Positions 20,771 to 32,913 of a stretch of DNA of 64,000 nt are shown one piece after another. The notes below the pieces were generated by a model that had not been told where the DNA came from, did not search any database, and saw only the letters and a program-made list of their open reading frames with translations. The DNA comes from Impatiens glandulifera. Lineage: Eukaryota; Streptophyta; Magnoliopsida; Ericales; Balsaminaceae. Location of the stretch: positions 28,475,905 to 28,539,904 of the forward strand of contig NC_061866.1 in assembly GCF_907164915.1 (NCBI RefSeq), written 5' to 3'. How positions within the stretch are numbered: position 1 is the stretch's first letter; each line of letters starts with the position of its first letter. Both the position numbers and the translations under genes were made by a program.

Positions 20771-22044
20771 TGTTAGGATCGGGGACGCCCTTGGAGGACC
20801 TGGGTATTCCGGTTCAGGAAGGGTAGTCACTTACACAACACAACACACTTTGGTGATAGTCCGGTTATAGATTATAACCGTTCTCAGCACTTCGCAAACT
20901 GTCACAAATTCTTGAACCGGGTTCAAGGGCGGAAATGTCTATTTCAGTCTGAAACAACGTATGCGACTTGGATGATGTTTATGAGGAGTCGGTTTAGAAA
21001 TATGAGTGGACCGGTTTTTGATTTAAGGAGTAAGATTGTTTTGGTTTGTGGTTAGGTTAAGTGAGTAAGCTGGAAATAAGAGAAATGACACGAGACAAGA
21101 TTTTTTATGGATGTTCGGAGCAAATCCTCCTACGTCACCCCTTCTTCTCGGGTTATGAGAAGGATCTCCACTAACTTTCAAGATTACAACAATTACACTG
21201 CCGGTCGAGCCTTAACTCGCTACTCGCCGGTTACACCAACTCACTCTTGATGTAATACAATAACACAACACAAAAATAGCTTTCGGTAAATGACACAACG
21301 GTTTTGGATCGCGCGTGGAATTTCTTTCTCTCTTAATGTTTTTTCAGAGCCATATTTAATGAGGTCGCTTCGTCTTCCTTTTATAGTGAAGATGATCCCA
21401 ACGGTCACTTTCTTCTCTCACCGTGGGATTGGTCAGTTCAGAGTCACGCCGGTGCAGAGAGGTTGCTTGAACGTTTCACCTTCCTAACATTTGGCAAGCA
21501 TGCAGATACTCCTCAGGTAAAGATGACGTAACCGATTTGCAGATTCGAACACGTGTCAGGCATGCACCTTCCGGCTGTCTGAGTCGGATCAGCAAATCAT
21601 CATTGTTTTTATCGCATGCTTCTGATCAGATCTTATCTTCTTTTATTTCTTCAAGACACGTCTATTTCGTCACACTACGTCATCTTTGTAACTTCTTAGT
21701 TTCCGGTTGACTCTGTCATATAAAGATCCGGCTAGAGTGTAGCATTTTCTTTGCTAGCCGGTCTGTTGAGAATTTTTTAGGCCGGTTCCTCTTGATCTTG
21801 ACTTCATCATTTGGAACTAGATTACTTTGAGATATTCTTCAGCCGGTTTATGAAGTTCCAGTCGGTTCATTCAATTCGATCTGTTCCTGCACATAGAAGT
21901 TGATAGTTTAGTTTTCTGGCCGGTTTCAAAATTAACTTACTTAATTTTTCTATCAATTTCTCCCTTTTTGATTATTTAGAATAAATATTCAAAAATTGTA
22001 ATGTATGGCCGGTTTCAAAATTAACTTACTTAATTTTTCTATCA
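20771..22044 (-). repeat. SIRE 5' LTR
   Basis: The 1274-bp LTR starts TGTTAGGATC on the plus strand and ends TCTATCA. It matches the 3' LTR at 7973-9245 throughout, with many scattered substitutions (for example in the first 50 bases). Near the outer end it contains one internal purine tract, the result of the tandem repeat described at 9122-9435. Confidence 0.92.
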
Positions 22045-22049
22045 TTAAA
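22045..22049. repeat. Target-site duplication TTAAA, right copy
   Basis: Matches 7968-7972 and directly follows the SIRE LTR end. Confidence 0.95.
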
Positions 22050-23450
22050 CCATCAAAGGAAGAAGGAAATAATTTGCTCGCCAAATCACTATTTGAGGAT
22101 GTAATGAATGAATATTTGGAGGCATTTGCATTGGTTGTTTTAGAAGAAAACAAGAAAGATAATATCATTCCGCTACAAGTGCAGACTCTTTTACAAGAAC
22201 TTGTTGATGTCGTAACTAAAGAGATTTCTAAGGGCCTTCCTCCCATGCGAAACATTCAATATTGTGTTGATCTAATTCCTGGTGCGTCGATCCCAAATAA
22301 AGCTTCTTATAGAAGGAATCCTAAAGAATATGAAGAATTACAGCGAAAAGTTGAAAACTTGATGGAAAAAGATCTTATACAAAAAAGTAAGAGTCCTTGT
22401 GTCGTGTCAGCACTTCTTGTGCCAAAAAAAGATGGCTTGTGGTGTATGTGTGTTGATAGTAGGGTGAATAAAATCACGAAAAAATATCTCTTTGTTATTC
22501 CTCGCATCAAATATATCTTTGATCATCTTCATGGATTCAAAATTAGTTCTAAGATTGATTTAAGGAGTGACTATCATCAAATTCGAATGCAGGCTGGAGA
22601 TGAGTGGAAAACCGCTTTTAATACAAGAGATGGTCTTTACAAGTGGCTATTTATGTCATTTATGAGTAATAAAGCGCGTCATTCATCAACTTTGTGGGGT
22701 GTTCTTTATTTTAAAGAGATTGTGAAGCTTCATGGCATTCCAAAGACCATAACCTCTAATCGGGATTCGAAATTTATGAGTAATTTTTTAACGAACGCTT
22801 TGGAAGAAACTTGAAACTAAACTTCAATTTTGTTCTTCTTACCATATACAAAATTATGGAATGACAGAGGTTATGAATCAGAGCTTGAGAGACCTTTTGA
22901 GAAGTTTCATTGAAAAGAATCATCGTCAATGGGATGAGTTATTGGCTCAAGTAGAGTTTGCTTACAATCGATCATCCAGTCAAACTACTGAGTCGAGTCC
23001 GTTCAAGGTTGTTTATGGTAAGGATCCCATCACTCCCATAGATACAGCTCCAATACCTATTACTCATCATATAAGCAAGGATGGAGAAGATTGTGCTAAG
23101 ATTATTAAGCAATTGCATGAGAAGTTTTGTCAAAAAATTATCAAGCACAATGAGAAATATCAAAGAGTGGTGAACAAGCATAGAACAATGAAGGAGACTT
23201 AGTCTGGATTCACTTAAGAAAGGAGCATTTTCCTCAAGGTCGGCATGGAAAATTACAGCCTAGAGTTGATGGTCCTTTTCGAATTTTGAAGAAGATTGGT
23301 GATAATGTTTACAAGGTGGAGTTACCAGGAAACTATGATGTCTTAACCACGTTCAATATTTCTTATCGTTCACCATACATTGATGACGAACAGGTTCTAG
23401 ATTCGATATCGAATCTTCTCCAACCGGGGGAGAATGATGCTAGGGGAGAA
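22045..23450 (+). pseudogene. Ty3-gypsy pol, right half, with a large RT-to-integrase deletion
   Basis: The frame continues the gypsy element broken at 7972. It holds the protease-RT linker, then reverse transcriptase from about 22260 (GLPPMRNIQYCVDLIPGA, VVSALLVPKKDGLW, KIDLRSDYHQIRM). At about 22,660 it jumps from the RT motif YKWLFMSF straight into the integrase core, so the RT active site, RNase H and the integrase N-terminus are missing. The integrase part has TSNRDSKF, where family members have S-D-R-D, so the catalytic aspartate is asparagine. It then has FAYNRSSSQTTESSPF in another frame (22861-23202), and a C-terminal segment with HFPQGRHGKLQPRVDGPF and ISYRSPYIDDE. The pol tail ends near 23440 beside a purine-rich tract ACCGGGGGAGAATGATGC. 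Confidence 0.85.
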
Positions 23451-23885
23451 TGATGCTGGAATTGGGAAATCCTAAAAGTCAAAGAGATAGAATCAAATTA
23501 ATGAAGTGTGGTTGAATTAAAATAGTCATTTCATGGAGATTAATCGTCATAGTATTTAATTATTTAGTATTAATGTTTATTTACTTCGTTTTGGGAGAGT
23601 TGTTCCCACTTCCTAGTATTAAAGTTATTTATTTCTTTTTGAGGAGTTGTTCCAACTTACTAGTCTAGCCTATTTATAAGTCTTTTTATAATCTTGAAAG
23701 ACATCTCATTCATTAATAATTACATTGAGCTCTTAAGCTTGTTTAGAAATGTTATCTTCTTTTTATCTTGCTCTAAAGTCTTTTGGTGGATTCCTAGAGT
23801 GATGGTTGTTGAGTGACTTCTTGTGTTACTTCATATTTATCTAATTTCTCGGTGTCATTATTTTTATTTATTTATTAAAAATCAA
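23450..23885 (+). repeat. Probable 3' LTR of the split Ty3-gypsy element
   Basis: The sequence begins TGATGCTGGAATTGGG directly after a purine tract at the end of pol, contains a promoter-like CTATTTATAAG near 23,670 and extends to around the ATCA at 23,883. No second copy lies in the window (the 5' end is lost at 6986), so the end is uncertain. Confidence 0.5.
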
Positions 23886-24882
23886 TGTAGGAATAGATAG
23901 TGAGACATGATATAACTCTTGGGAGGTTTGTGTGTAACTTGGTTTTATGTATTATCTGATATTCAACAATTAATCGTTTAGGTTAATGATGTCCTCATCT
24001 CACGTCTTAAAATATAGAATGGAATTGTATTGAATGTTATTTTAGAGTTACATAGGTTATATGTAGTATATTGACATTACAATATAATGATATTATTAAA
24101 ATTTATAATATTTTGATAATATATTATTAGATAGGTTATGTATATTATATACAACATTACTTTATATTTATAAAGAAAATAATAAAATATAATAATGATA
24201 TTATCACAATTTATAATATTATGATAATATCTTACACATATATTATTATATACTATAATATATACTAGTATAATTTTTGTACATTTCCACAATTAAAGTA
24301 CAAAATGCCATATTTATCATTTGTCTCATTCATCCAAAAATATCTTCCGTATCGACCACCTTTTACCATCTCACTTACTTTGAGTAATCAACATATACAT
24401 TGTTATCTGCAACTGAACTATATATCATATTATAGACCTTCTTATTTTGGTAATCCAACAAATCCTTTACTCCCCAATCGAACTATTATTTTGAGTATTT
24501 TTCAATATAACCAATTTTTTATTCCCTAACATATTCCAAATGTACTATCATTTCGAACATTTACACCACAACAATCTTATATCATTACAAACTTTTCCTC
24601 TTACCATCATCACATCAACCAACCAATATATCCCTTAATTCTCCAACCATCTTATCATATTATAGACCATTATTTTGAGCATTTTGCACACAACCATATT
24701 ATAGATCTTCTCACTTCGGTCAACTAAAATATCATTTGTTCCCCCAATTAATTTATCATTTTGAGCATTATGTACTCTTTTATAATTTTAAAGTAATTTA
24801 AAGTTTTCATCTAACGAGATTATAACTTTTGCTCTTTATTATTGTTAGGAACACTTAACCAGTTAATTTTTTAAATGGGTTG

Positions 24883-24915
<33 letters not shown>

Positions 24916-25690
24916 ATATATAATTATATATATATATAAAATAATTAATAAATATAATTATTTATCTGTATATATAATTATTTATTAAAATAGAATATAA
25001 AGTAAAATAAAAATAAAAATATTAGGTAGCGACTCTAAGAGAGCCAATTTATGTCTACTTCACTTCTAAAATGACAATCTTGGAGACGAGCTCAATCCGA
25101 GTTTGTCTCTCAACTCAGTTGATTTTATTAAACATTCTTAGAAATTAACCCATATACTAGCTTACCATTTAATTCATCATCCTCCCCGAGATTCAAGAAG
25201 AATGTAATTTATGGGGGGAAATGCGATTCGAGTCTATTTTTCAGCATATCGAAATTGTGAGTGGTCCTTTTTTTAGAAGTACTAAAGGTAATAAATGTTT
25301 TTGATGAATTCAACATTGAGTATCGTAAGTCGTCACCATAAAGACCAAAAACCATTAGGACAGTTGAAATCATGGATAAAAATGTCATTAAGATCATAAA
25401 AAATGATCTAGATATACAAGGATTGACACATCAAGCTATCTTAATGCTTGTGGGGTTATCGAACAACTACCCAACTTTTTGGACGAAATTCCTTTATTAT
25501 TGTTCTATGATATAGACGTCATGTAGTCTATCGAGATCGAATTACCCACTCTAAGTGTACTTCTCGAAAGATAAGTCAAGGAGGAAGATGAGATCAAGTC
25601 TTGAAATGACCATTTGAATTTGTTGAAAGATATGTGATTGAATTTTTTGTGTCATACTCAAGTGTACCTATATGGTATGGCACGAGCTTT
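23886..25690. other. AT-rich DNA with short repeats, no gene seen
   Basis: 24,060-24,290 is very AT-rich with repeated ATAATATT-type palindromes. 24,300-24,780 contains several loose copies of CATATTATAGACC and ATTTTGAGCATTTT. A TA dinucleotide run lies at about 24,887-24,912. No conserved protein could be read in any frame. Confidence 0.6.
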
Positions 25691-25699
25691 CAACAAAAA

Positions 25700-25890
25700 A
25701 AAAATTTTAATCCTCGCAATCTCCAAGAAGGAGATATAATATTAAAAGAGAGTAGGTAGTTGATGGATCTAAGAGGCAAGTTGAAGCCTCAATCGGAATG
25801 ACCCTTTATTATTGAGATAATCCTCTCTTGAGAAACAACTAAGTTCAATATACTCAACAAAAATGAACTTCTCGGCCCATACAAATGGGA
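25700..25890 (+). pseudogene. Fragment of a Ty3-gypsy integrase C-terminus
   Basis: One frame reads EGDIILKES, a stop, LMDLRGKLKPQSE, then PFIIEIILS and NKNELLGPYKW. This follows the integrase C-terminal consensus of plant Ty3-gypsy elements (GD.V.K, then RGKF.P.W.GP..V). Interrupted by at least three stops. No other domains of this element are visible nearby. Confidence 0.5.
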
Positions 25891-26732
25891 ATGACCCTTT
25901 GTTATAGAGATAATATGTGAATTATAAGTCCTTCTTACCTACTTTATTTTTCCAAGTTCTAAGTAAATTCTAGAAAGCGTATGAAAAGGGTGTTTAGAAA
26001 TAAAACTAAGCTTCATATAGGAGTGTGTTCTTGAAAATACATATACTTCCTATAAAATCACTTAAACTTTCCCATTTGTAGGTATTGGGAATCAACATAT
26101 GAGGACTCCCTTAAGTGTTGGATCAAGCTACTTTTACAACTATATTTATGTTATGAATAGAGTTAAATGAAAACTTATTTTGCATGTGTAGGTTAATCAC
26201 GTATTTTTTGTGCAAATAAAATCTACAAGGATGAACAAGTAATACCTAAAGACGATTCCCTATATTATGGTGAGAATTTTGCTAAAATGCTAAGATTTAA
26301 TTAGTTGTTTCTTTCTTTCTTTTAATCTGAATATTCTTAGCTATCATTTCGATGCAATCTGAATATTCTTAGCTATCATTTCGATGTGCATGACACCTGA
26401 ATTGACATGAGCTTTAGAGTAACAATTTTTATTAATTAAAATATTTGATTTGGCTTTCATTTGAGCAGTCTCAATAGTAGAACATTTCAGTTCAACTAAA
26501 CCTTCATTTGATCCGTTAAAGGATAGTTAGTTCAAGTAAAACTGTTTATTTTGTTTAGATAAACTCATGACAAGAGTTGTCATGACTTTTACTTGGATTT
26601 ATTTTGTTGGAATGTTTCACCCGATTCTTGTGATATTCACATTAATTATGGATTAATGAAAAATATCTTTGTCCATTGAAATTAAAAAAATATATATATA
26701 CATCAGGAGTACTCTTTACATCATGTTGTTGG
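25891..26732. other. Unassigned AT-rich DNA
   Basis: Contains a short open tail at 26,197-26,304 (KIYKDEQVIPKDDSLYYG) preceded by an acceptor-like GTGTAG, and a tandem duplication at 26,324. I cannot assign a function. Confidence 0.4.
26324..26387. repeat. Perfect 32-bp tandem duplication
   Basis: AATCTGAATATTCTTAGC and the bases after it occur at 26,324 and again at 26,356, giving two adjacent nearly identical 32-bp units. Confidence 0.85.
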
Positions 26733-28510
26733 TTAACTTCCAAAAATGATGCTTGTCTTTGTAAATCTATTTGTCACGAATGACTTCATTGTTGGGTGGT
26801 TTATCAACGAGATGCCATTTTGATTCTTCATGATCACATTCGTCATCCATTGTTTTTCTCCATGATGCTTCTTTGATTGCTTAGAAAATGTTTTCGGGCT
26901 CAATTGAGCAATAGTTTCATGTAGAATATATATTGTGTATTGATTTGTACCTCTTTGGAGTTGAACTCGAGGAAGAAGTCGAATTACTTGAGTTACAAAT
27001 TTCTTCATTGAGTTGATCTAAGCTTGGATCTGGTGTACTTGGCACTGATGAAATATGATCATCATTTTTTATGCTGATTAGAATTTTATTTTTCTCAACT
27101 TCGTTTTCTTCCCAATTTAATGAAGAATTTTTATCAACTTGAACATCTCAGTTGATACTAACTTGACCTTCTTTTAGATTTGCATAATTGACGTTGAAGA
27201 AAAAGCTTCAATTGACCATTTTGATCTTGATGAACACCTTTGACTTATCTTGTCTATCAAAGATAAAACACTCATTGTTATCGAAGTGGAGTTTATACCC
27301 ATTTTCCACTAATTGTCCTAGGCTGAGTAAATTTTGGCTCAAGCTCGGCACACATAGTACATTGTTAATATAACTCGGTCCTTCATTTGTCTTGATGGAG
27401 ATTCGTCCAAGCCCTTTTGACTTTGTTTTCTCTCCATTTCAGAAATGAATAGGGGCATTGATGCTTTTGTCGAGCTTGGAGAAGATTTCTGAGGTCGGTA
27501 TCATGTGGTGCTGCAACCGTTATCTAGTAAACATTTTCCTTTTTTTGTCACTAGTTATGTGACACACATAGACTGTTTCTTGTGTCTCCGAGGCTATTTG
27601 ATTTGCCTCAGCCTGACTTGCTTGATGAATATTTCCACTTCGACAATCTTTGGTGAGGTGATCAAATCGATGACATTTGTTACATCTAGATTGACCTTTG
27701 TACCAAATCGATGACAGTTATTGCAATTTAATGTGTTGTATTCTCATTTTCCTTTTGAGCTACGTCCATTTGGTCCTCTAGAGTATCTTCCACCTTTTGA
27801 CTAGTTTGAACTCGAGTTATCTTTTCGATCGTTGTTGTTAATATTGAGTTTTGACTGACTGAAATGCACTCGCTATTGGCTTTTCGGAGTGCGTAGACAA
27901 TCATTGCCTAATGATTTTAAAGACGACATCACTTCTTGGACTATGAGTGTTGACAAATCATTTGTTTCTTCAATGACGGCTACGATGTGACCGTATTTCT
28001 CAAAAAGGCATATAAGAATATTTCGCACCATTCTCTAGTTTGTGACATCTTCACCATGAGATTTTATTTGGTTGACCAAATCAAAGATTTTGGTCGAGAA
28101 CTCCATCAGGGTCTTTGTCTCCTTCATTTTAGTATTTTCAAATTCCCTGTGTAGTGATTTGAACTTAATTGTTCTAATTTTCACATCTCCTTGGAATTCA
28201 CTCTATAAGATCTTCGATGCCTCTTTGGTTGTATTGGCACACATGAATCTGGGAAAGATTGTTTTAGTGACTATTCTTTGGAGGATTGAAAGATCGTTTA
28301 CGTCGGCTTGTCGAGACTATTTTAGCTCCTTCAGGTCGGCTTTATTGAGGTCATTTTCTTCCTCTAGCTCATTCACTCCATTCTCCACAATCTTCCAATG
28401 GTTAAGAGATCAAAAGATGGTCTTCATCTTTGCGTACCATAAATCATAGTCTTGTCTATTAAACTCTAGAATGAGATGGTTAATATTTGTTGATGCCATG
28501 AATTTGGATA
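26733..28510 (-). pseudogene. Degenerate Ty1-copia gag-protease remnant with integrase deleted
   Basis: The minus strand, read from about 28,499 down, begins MASTNINHLILEFNRQDYDLW, a copia gag start, and continues with UBN2 features (EFENTKMKETKTLMEFSTKI, HIVAVIEETNDLS). Near 27,500 comes a protease-type LLDNGCSTT, then INNVLCVPSLSQNLLSLGQL. After about 27,130 the sequence passes directly to the region before reverse transcriptase (SVPSTPDPSLDQLNEE, then WMTNVIMKNQNG-type sequence to 26,733), so the integrase is missing. Many stops and frameshifts occur. The same remnant is on the plus strand at 62,499-64,000. Confidence 0.65.
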
Positions 28511-28559
28511 GATTGGTAGAAGATTTTGGTGGATTGAAAGAAATTTAGAGAATTAGATA

Positions 28560-31500
28560 GAACCTGGAGGATCTAATAACAAATATTAGAATATTTTAAA
28601 GAGAGATTTGACAGTGAATAATATTTTATTATTGTTTTGATATATATATAAATTGACTTGAATCACAAAGCCTTAGTATATAGGCAAGAAAATAACTAAA
28701 AACATTTTAGTAATCAATATGAGGATTCTAACGTTTCACTCATAATCATAATTGATTTAAAATAAAAGATAAGGTAATAATAAAATTATTTATTGAGATT
28801 TTTTAATAATATTTAATCAATATATAATGGAAGTTATACCACATTAATTTAAATAGATTTATTTTGTATATTATTCTAGATATAATTGGTATTGTCAACT
28901 ATGATAGGAATACCATTATGAGAAAAATTAGACAATTAGTTTAGAAATTTCAAACGACCTTTGATGAGATGCATAATATTTTTTATGTGATATCAACATG
29001 GAATTCTAACCATTCATTACACCTGATGCACTTATCATGAAGGTTGAAGGTAGAAATGTTAGTGCCCACTGCCCTTAATGTAAGTGATAGTTATTCATTT
29101 GTAAGCGATTGATCACATCTTTGCATTAGTTGAAAAGAAATTATAAAAACATTTTTATTTTGTTATCTACATTCATTTTTAAACTTTATTTGTCTAAATT
29201 GACTCGTGATTTCCTTGCAACAATTTTCGTAAATAAATATTTGACTCGTGATTTCCTATATTAATATTAATCTGAATGCTTATAATATTTGACGTTTTTA
29301 ATGAAATCACAAAGATATTTTTTGTTCAATTAAAGATTTCCAAGCCTTTTGATTTAGTGCTCCCTATTCTCACAGATCATGGCAAGGTAACTCCTAGATG
29401 TCTAATGGCTTCGTTTTTTTTGGTTTAGGTTATACATTTAGTTCTGCATCAAAATCTCACGTAATAAGACAACTATAGTTTCTATACTCCTAAGAACTTA
29501 AAAACAGAAAATATTCATATATCCCTTGCCTATATATTAACAAACCTTGCCTACACATATATTACCAGATATTATTTGTGAACCTATATGTTATCACATT
29601 AATTTGATTATCTTGATTATGATTCATGATTTGGAAAAACCTATATGTGTTATTGTAGTGATTTGAATAGAGGAATTTTTAAATATTTTTGGAGATAATA
29701 AATTATTACAAGGAGAATGGAATTTATACGAATAACTAGAAGAAAACTAAATAAATGAAATTACAAATTTCTAGATAAACATAAATAACCTTTTTGTTGA
29801 GATATAAACAACCCCCAACTACTTGGGGTAAATGCTTATGGAAATGATAAGTATGCGATGAAAAAAAGCCTAGTTTATACTTTTACATCGCCAAGTAGGT
29901 AATCACTCAAATACACTTAATTGGCAATATTTTCACAATTATGTTTGTTAATTACAATGATCTAAAAATGAAATTTATTTGGATCATGACTTATATACTA
30001 AAAAATAAATAATTACACCTAGAAAATTATTAGAACACCATCCAAAAACTAGTTTCAGCTTTAACTTCAATTATTTTCTAATGAAATTGTGATTATGAGA
30101 TCATGTCAACACATTAGTTTCTTAATAGGCTCATATTATGCATGTTATTTATGGGATAATCTTTTAGGTAAAAAACCTTTGGCCAAACATTGATACCCAC
30201 AATATTGTATTTGTTCAACTATTATTGTTTAATTGAATTGAGGTATATTTTTATTCCAAATACTATTTATCTAGCATACACATATATTTATATAAGCATT
30301 AAAGTGGAATAAGGCGGTCTAGTATCATTTGCAAATATTACAATGATCTTTTCGACATGTCGAGGTTCGTTGACATATGTTGGGTACATATTTCTATTTT
30401 TAGTTGTTATTTGCTTCTTCGTTATGTTTTTTGAATGCCAGAAATTAACTTAGCAAATATGAATTGACAAGGCTTGTGTCAATAATGAATATTTTAATAA
30501 TGGGTTGGTTTGCGTATGGGGCTAGTATAGAGTTTCAATGAATTTTTTGGTCCTCTAATCTCCCTCCTACTTATATATGTTAATGTATTTGTTTAATTTT
30601 TGTTTATCATGACTATTGTAGGTGTACATACCATTTTCATTTCACAATAAGTTAATAAAAAAACTATCTAACTTCGTTTGTCCTGAAAAATGTAAGTTCA
30701 TTTTTATTTTGTGTGATGTGAATATATTTTACGACAAAGTAGTCAATTATACAATTATTATGAGGTGAACTTTGAATTGGATGTTAAGAACACATGTGTG
30801 ATGGCAGTGGTTAAAGTTGAAGTAACTAATAATGTTGAAATGAAATGGTTGAATTTGAAAATGTTGTGAAATGAGAATCCAAGGCCACTATGTTTGGTTG
30901 GGTTTGTGGACAGAACAACAAGGTGAAAATTCAATTTAGAAATTATTGAAACTCTTACCATATCAATGGTTTAATGTGTTTCTCCCTGAGTCTGGATGAT
31001 ATTAATTAGTGAGTTTATTGATGAAGAATTTCATGAGTTGAGGTGTATAGATTATGGACCAATGGGAATTTGGTATTTTGAAGTTAATTATGTTTCTCTT
31101 GCTATAAACTTAGAGCCATGTCTTACACAACTTTTGGAGGTTAGGAGAATCATGGAAAATTACTATATTACATTGGAATCAATTAAAGTTGAAATTGAGA
31201 TTTTACACTAAATTGATGAAAATTCTACAAATTTGAAGCACCTATATGCACGTTAAATTGAAAATTTGAGCAAATAAATTGTGATTTATGAATCCGTAAA
31301 AAAGCAATAAATATATAATTATAATCAACAAATTTAACAGAAAAGTTTTATAAACATTGACTCTCCTTTTTACCATATAACTTACATCTAGAAACTATAC
31401 TTGACACTAGCCATAGTGAATGCCAAACAATGGAATCTGTAAAAACAATATATAATATAATCAACAAAATTAACAGGAGAATTATTATAAACATCTTCAA

Positions 31501-32908
31501 CTCTCCTTTTATAATATAATTTACATCTAAAAACTATAGATGACAATAATGAGAGTGAATGCCAAACACGACACTAAAAGGATTCTCTAGAATACACATT
31601 AATACCTGCCTTTATATTTCAGCATGCCTCTTTCACTAATTCATGGTTTAGAATCCCCACAATAGAATTATTCAGTTATTCGTGCCAATTATAAGATGAA
31701 TAACAAAAAAAAAGAATGTTACATTTCAAAAGAAAATTAGTTACAGTAATAAAATCTTCAGATGACAAGGCTATATATTCAATTTTTTTAATGTTTCAAA
31801 ATTGATAAAAAAAAAAAAGGAAAGAAAAAAAAAGAAACATATGAACTATGAGTTAATTAAGGAAAGTATATTTAATTACTGTATCATGCAAAAGAAATTA
31901 ATAAACTTAACTTCTCTCCATTACTCACTTGTTAATCCACAACTGTTTTAACCATGTATAAAATACTATATAGTAATATATATAAAAATGTATGGAGTGT
32001 GTTGATTTGTTGTAGGGAGAATTTAAGTACTACAGAACAAGACTTGTTTATGGGGATTCAGAAAAAGGTAATGACTAGCGCACCAAATTATAAACATCAT
32101 TTTGCATACACATGCATGCACTAGCTGAATGTTTGATTTTCTAGATAGACTGATGTTTTATTATGGGAAATTTCTATATGCAACATATAACTTGGAGTTA
32201 AGAGTAGAAAATAAAAAAAATTCCTTGATAAATTATTCGAAATATGGAATTGAGATTGTTACTAAAACTCTAGTTCAAGATTGATCTCGAGTTAAGAGGT
32301 GTAATGTTTAAAAAATGTTTCTTATGTCTAATTAGATCTTCAAAAGTTTAACATTTAAGACTTTAGGATATAACAAAATAAATTGTGTATAGTTTCATCC
32401 CACTTTTATTATTACAACTGGTTTAAAATTTATTTGTTTATATATGTGTTAATTTTATTAGACCAGTAAAAATATGAGTTGAATTATTGAGGAGAATGTT
32501 TTTAAGTAATATTGAGTCAACTTAAATTGTAAATAAATGAGAAGATATGTTTCTACACAAAAAAAAAAAAACTAAAATAATAAGAAATGAAAGTTAAATA
32601 GAAGATGTGTGTTAATAATTGACTTCAAACTTCTGAGATATATTTACAAATTGTCTATGAAACAAGAAAGTTACTTGTGCATAAAAAACAAAAGGCGCAT
32701 TTTAGAACTCATTAAGGTATGTTTTCTCTTATGCATGCACCAAATAGAATAAGTTGTTCTTACTGATAAGTAAGAACAATCAATCCTTCATAAAATGTAT
32801 ATGGTAGTAATTTGAAGAAAATATGATTGGATTGTAATATGATTGGAATGTAATATTCTTTTTGTTTCATTTCACAACTTTTGATTTTGAATGGAACTTG
32901 GAATACAA
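28560..32908. other. 4.3 kb of AT-rich unassigned DNA in the left arm
   Basis: No conserved protein, RNA gene or transposon terminus could be recognised. Homopolymer and TA runs are frequent. The only internal structure I see is the tandem duplication at 31,290-31,570. Small open frames at 30,758-30,961 (minus) and 30,996-31,211 (plus) have no recognisable features. The mirror copy is 58,096-62,440. Confidence 0.6.
31290..31570. repeat. Imperfect tandem duplication, ~143-bp unit
   Basis: Two units begin near 31,296 and 31,439. Both contain GTAAAAA.CAATA.ATA, AATCAACAAA.TTAACAG, ACTCTCCTTTT, ACATCTA.AAACTATA and GTGAATGCCAAACA. The mirrored pair lies at about 59,433-59,713. Confidence 0.8.
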
Positions 32909-32913
32909 AGATG
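32909..32913. repeat. Target-site duplication AGATG of copia copy 1 (5' side)
   Basis: AGATG precedes the LTR start TGAAGGAATT. Its complement CATCT flanks both ends of the right-arm copy. The 3' side here is hidden in the N gap. Confidence 0.85.

Larger units (their letters stand above)
7973..22044 (-). mobile_element. Complete SIRE-type Ty1-copia retrotransposon, minus strand
   Basis: The 14,072-bp element is bounded by LTRs of 1273 and 1274 bp and a perfect 5-bp target-site duplication. Reading the minus strand: 5' LTR, tRNA-Met primer site, gag with zinc knuckle, protease, integrase, RT, RNase H, then about 6 kb of extra coding region, polypurine tract and 3' LTR. Large size, long leader-free gag and extra ORFs after pol are hallmarks of the SIRE/Maximus lineage. 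The LTRs differ by multiple substitutions and small indels, and pol carries several frameshifts and stops, so it is a moderately old inactive copy. It is inserted in a Ty3-gypsy element whose coding sequence resumes on the far side. Confidence 0.92.

Noticed and set aside
26197..26304. Short open tail ending KMLRFN after an acceptor-like GTGTAG
   Set aside because: Looks exon-like, but no upstream exon or family could be recognised; mentioned within the unassigned stretch only.
30758..31211. Two ~70-codon frames in the unassigned block
   Set aside because: No family resemblance, AT-driven composition, and preservation in the other arm is explained by the duplication itself.
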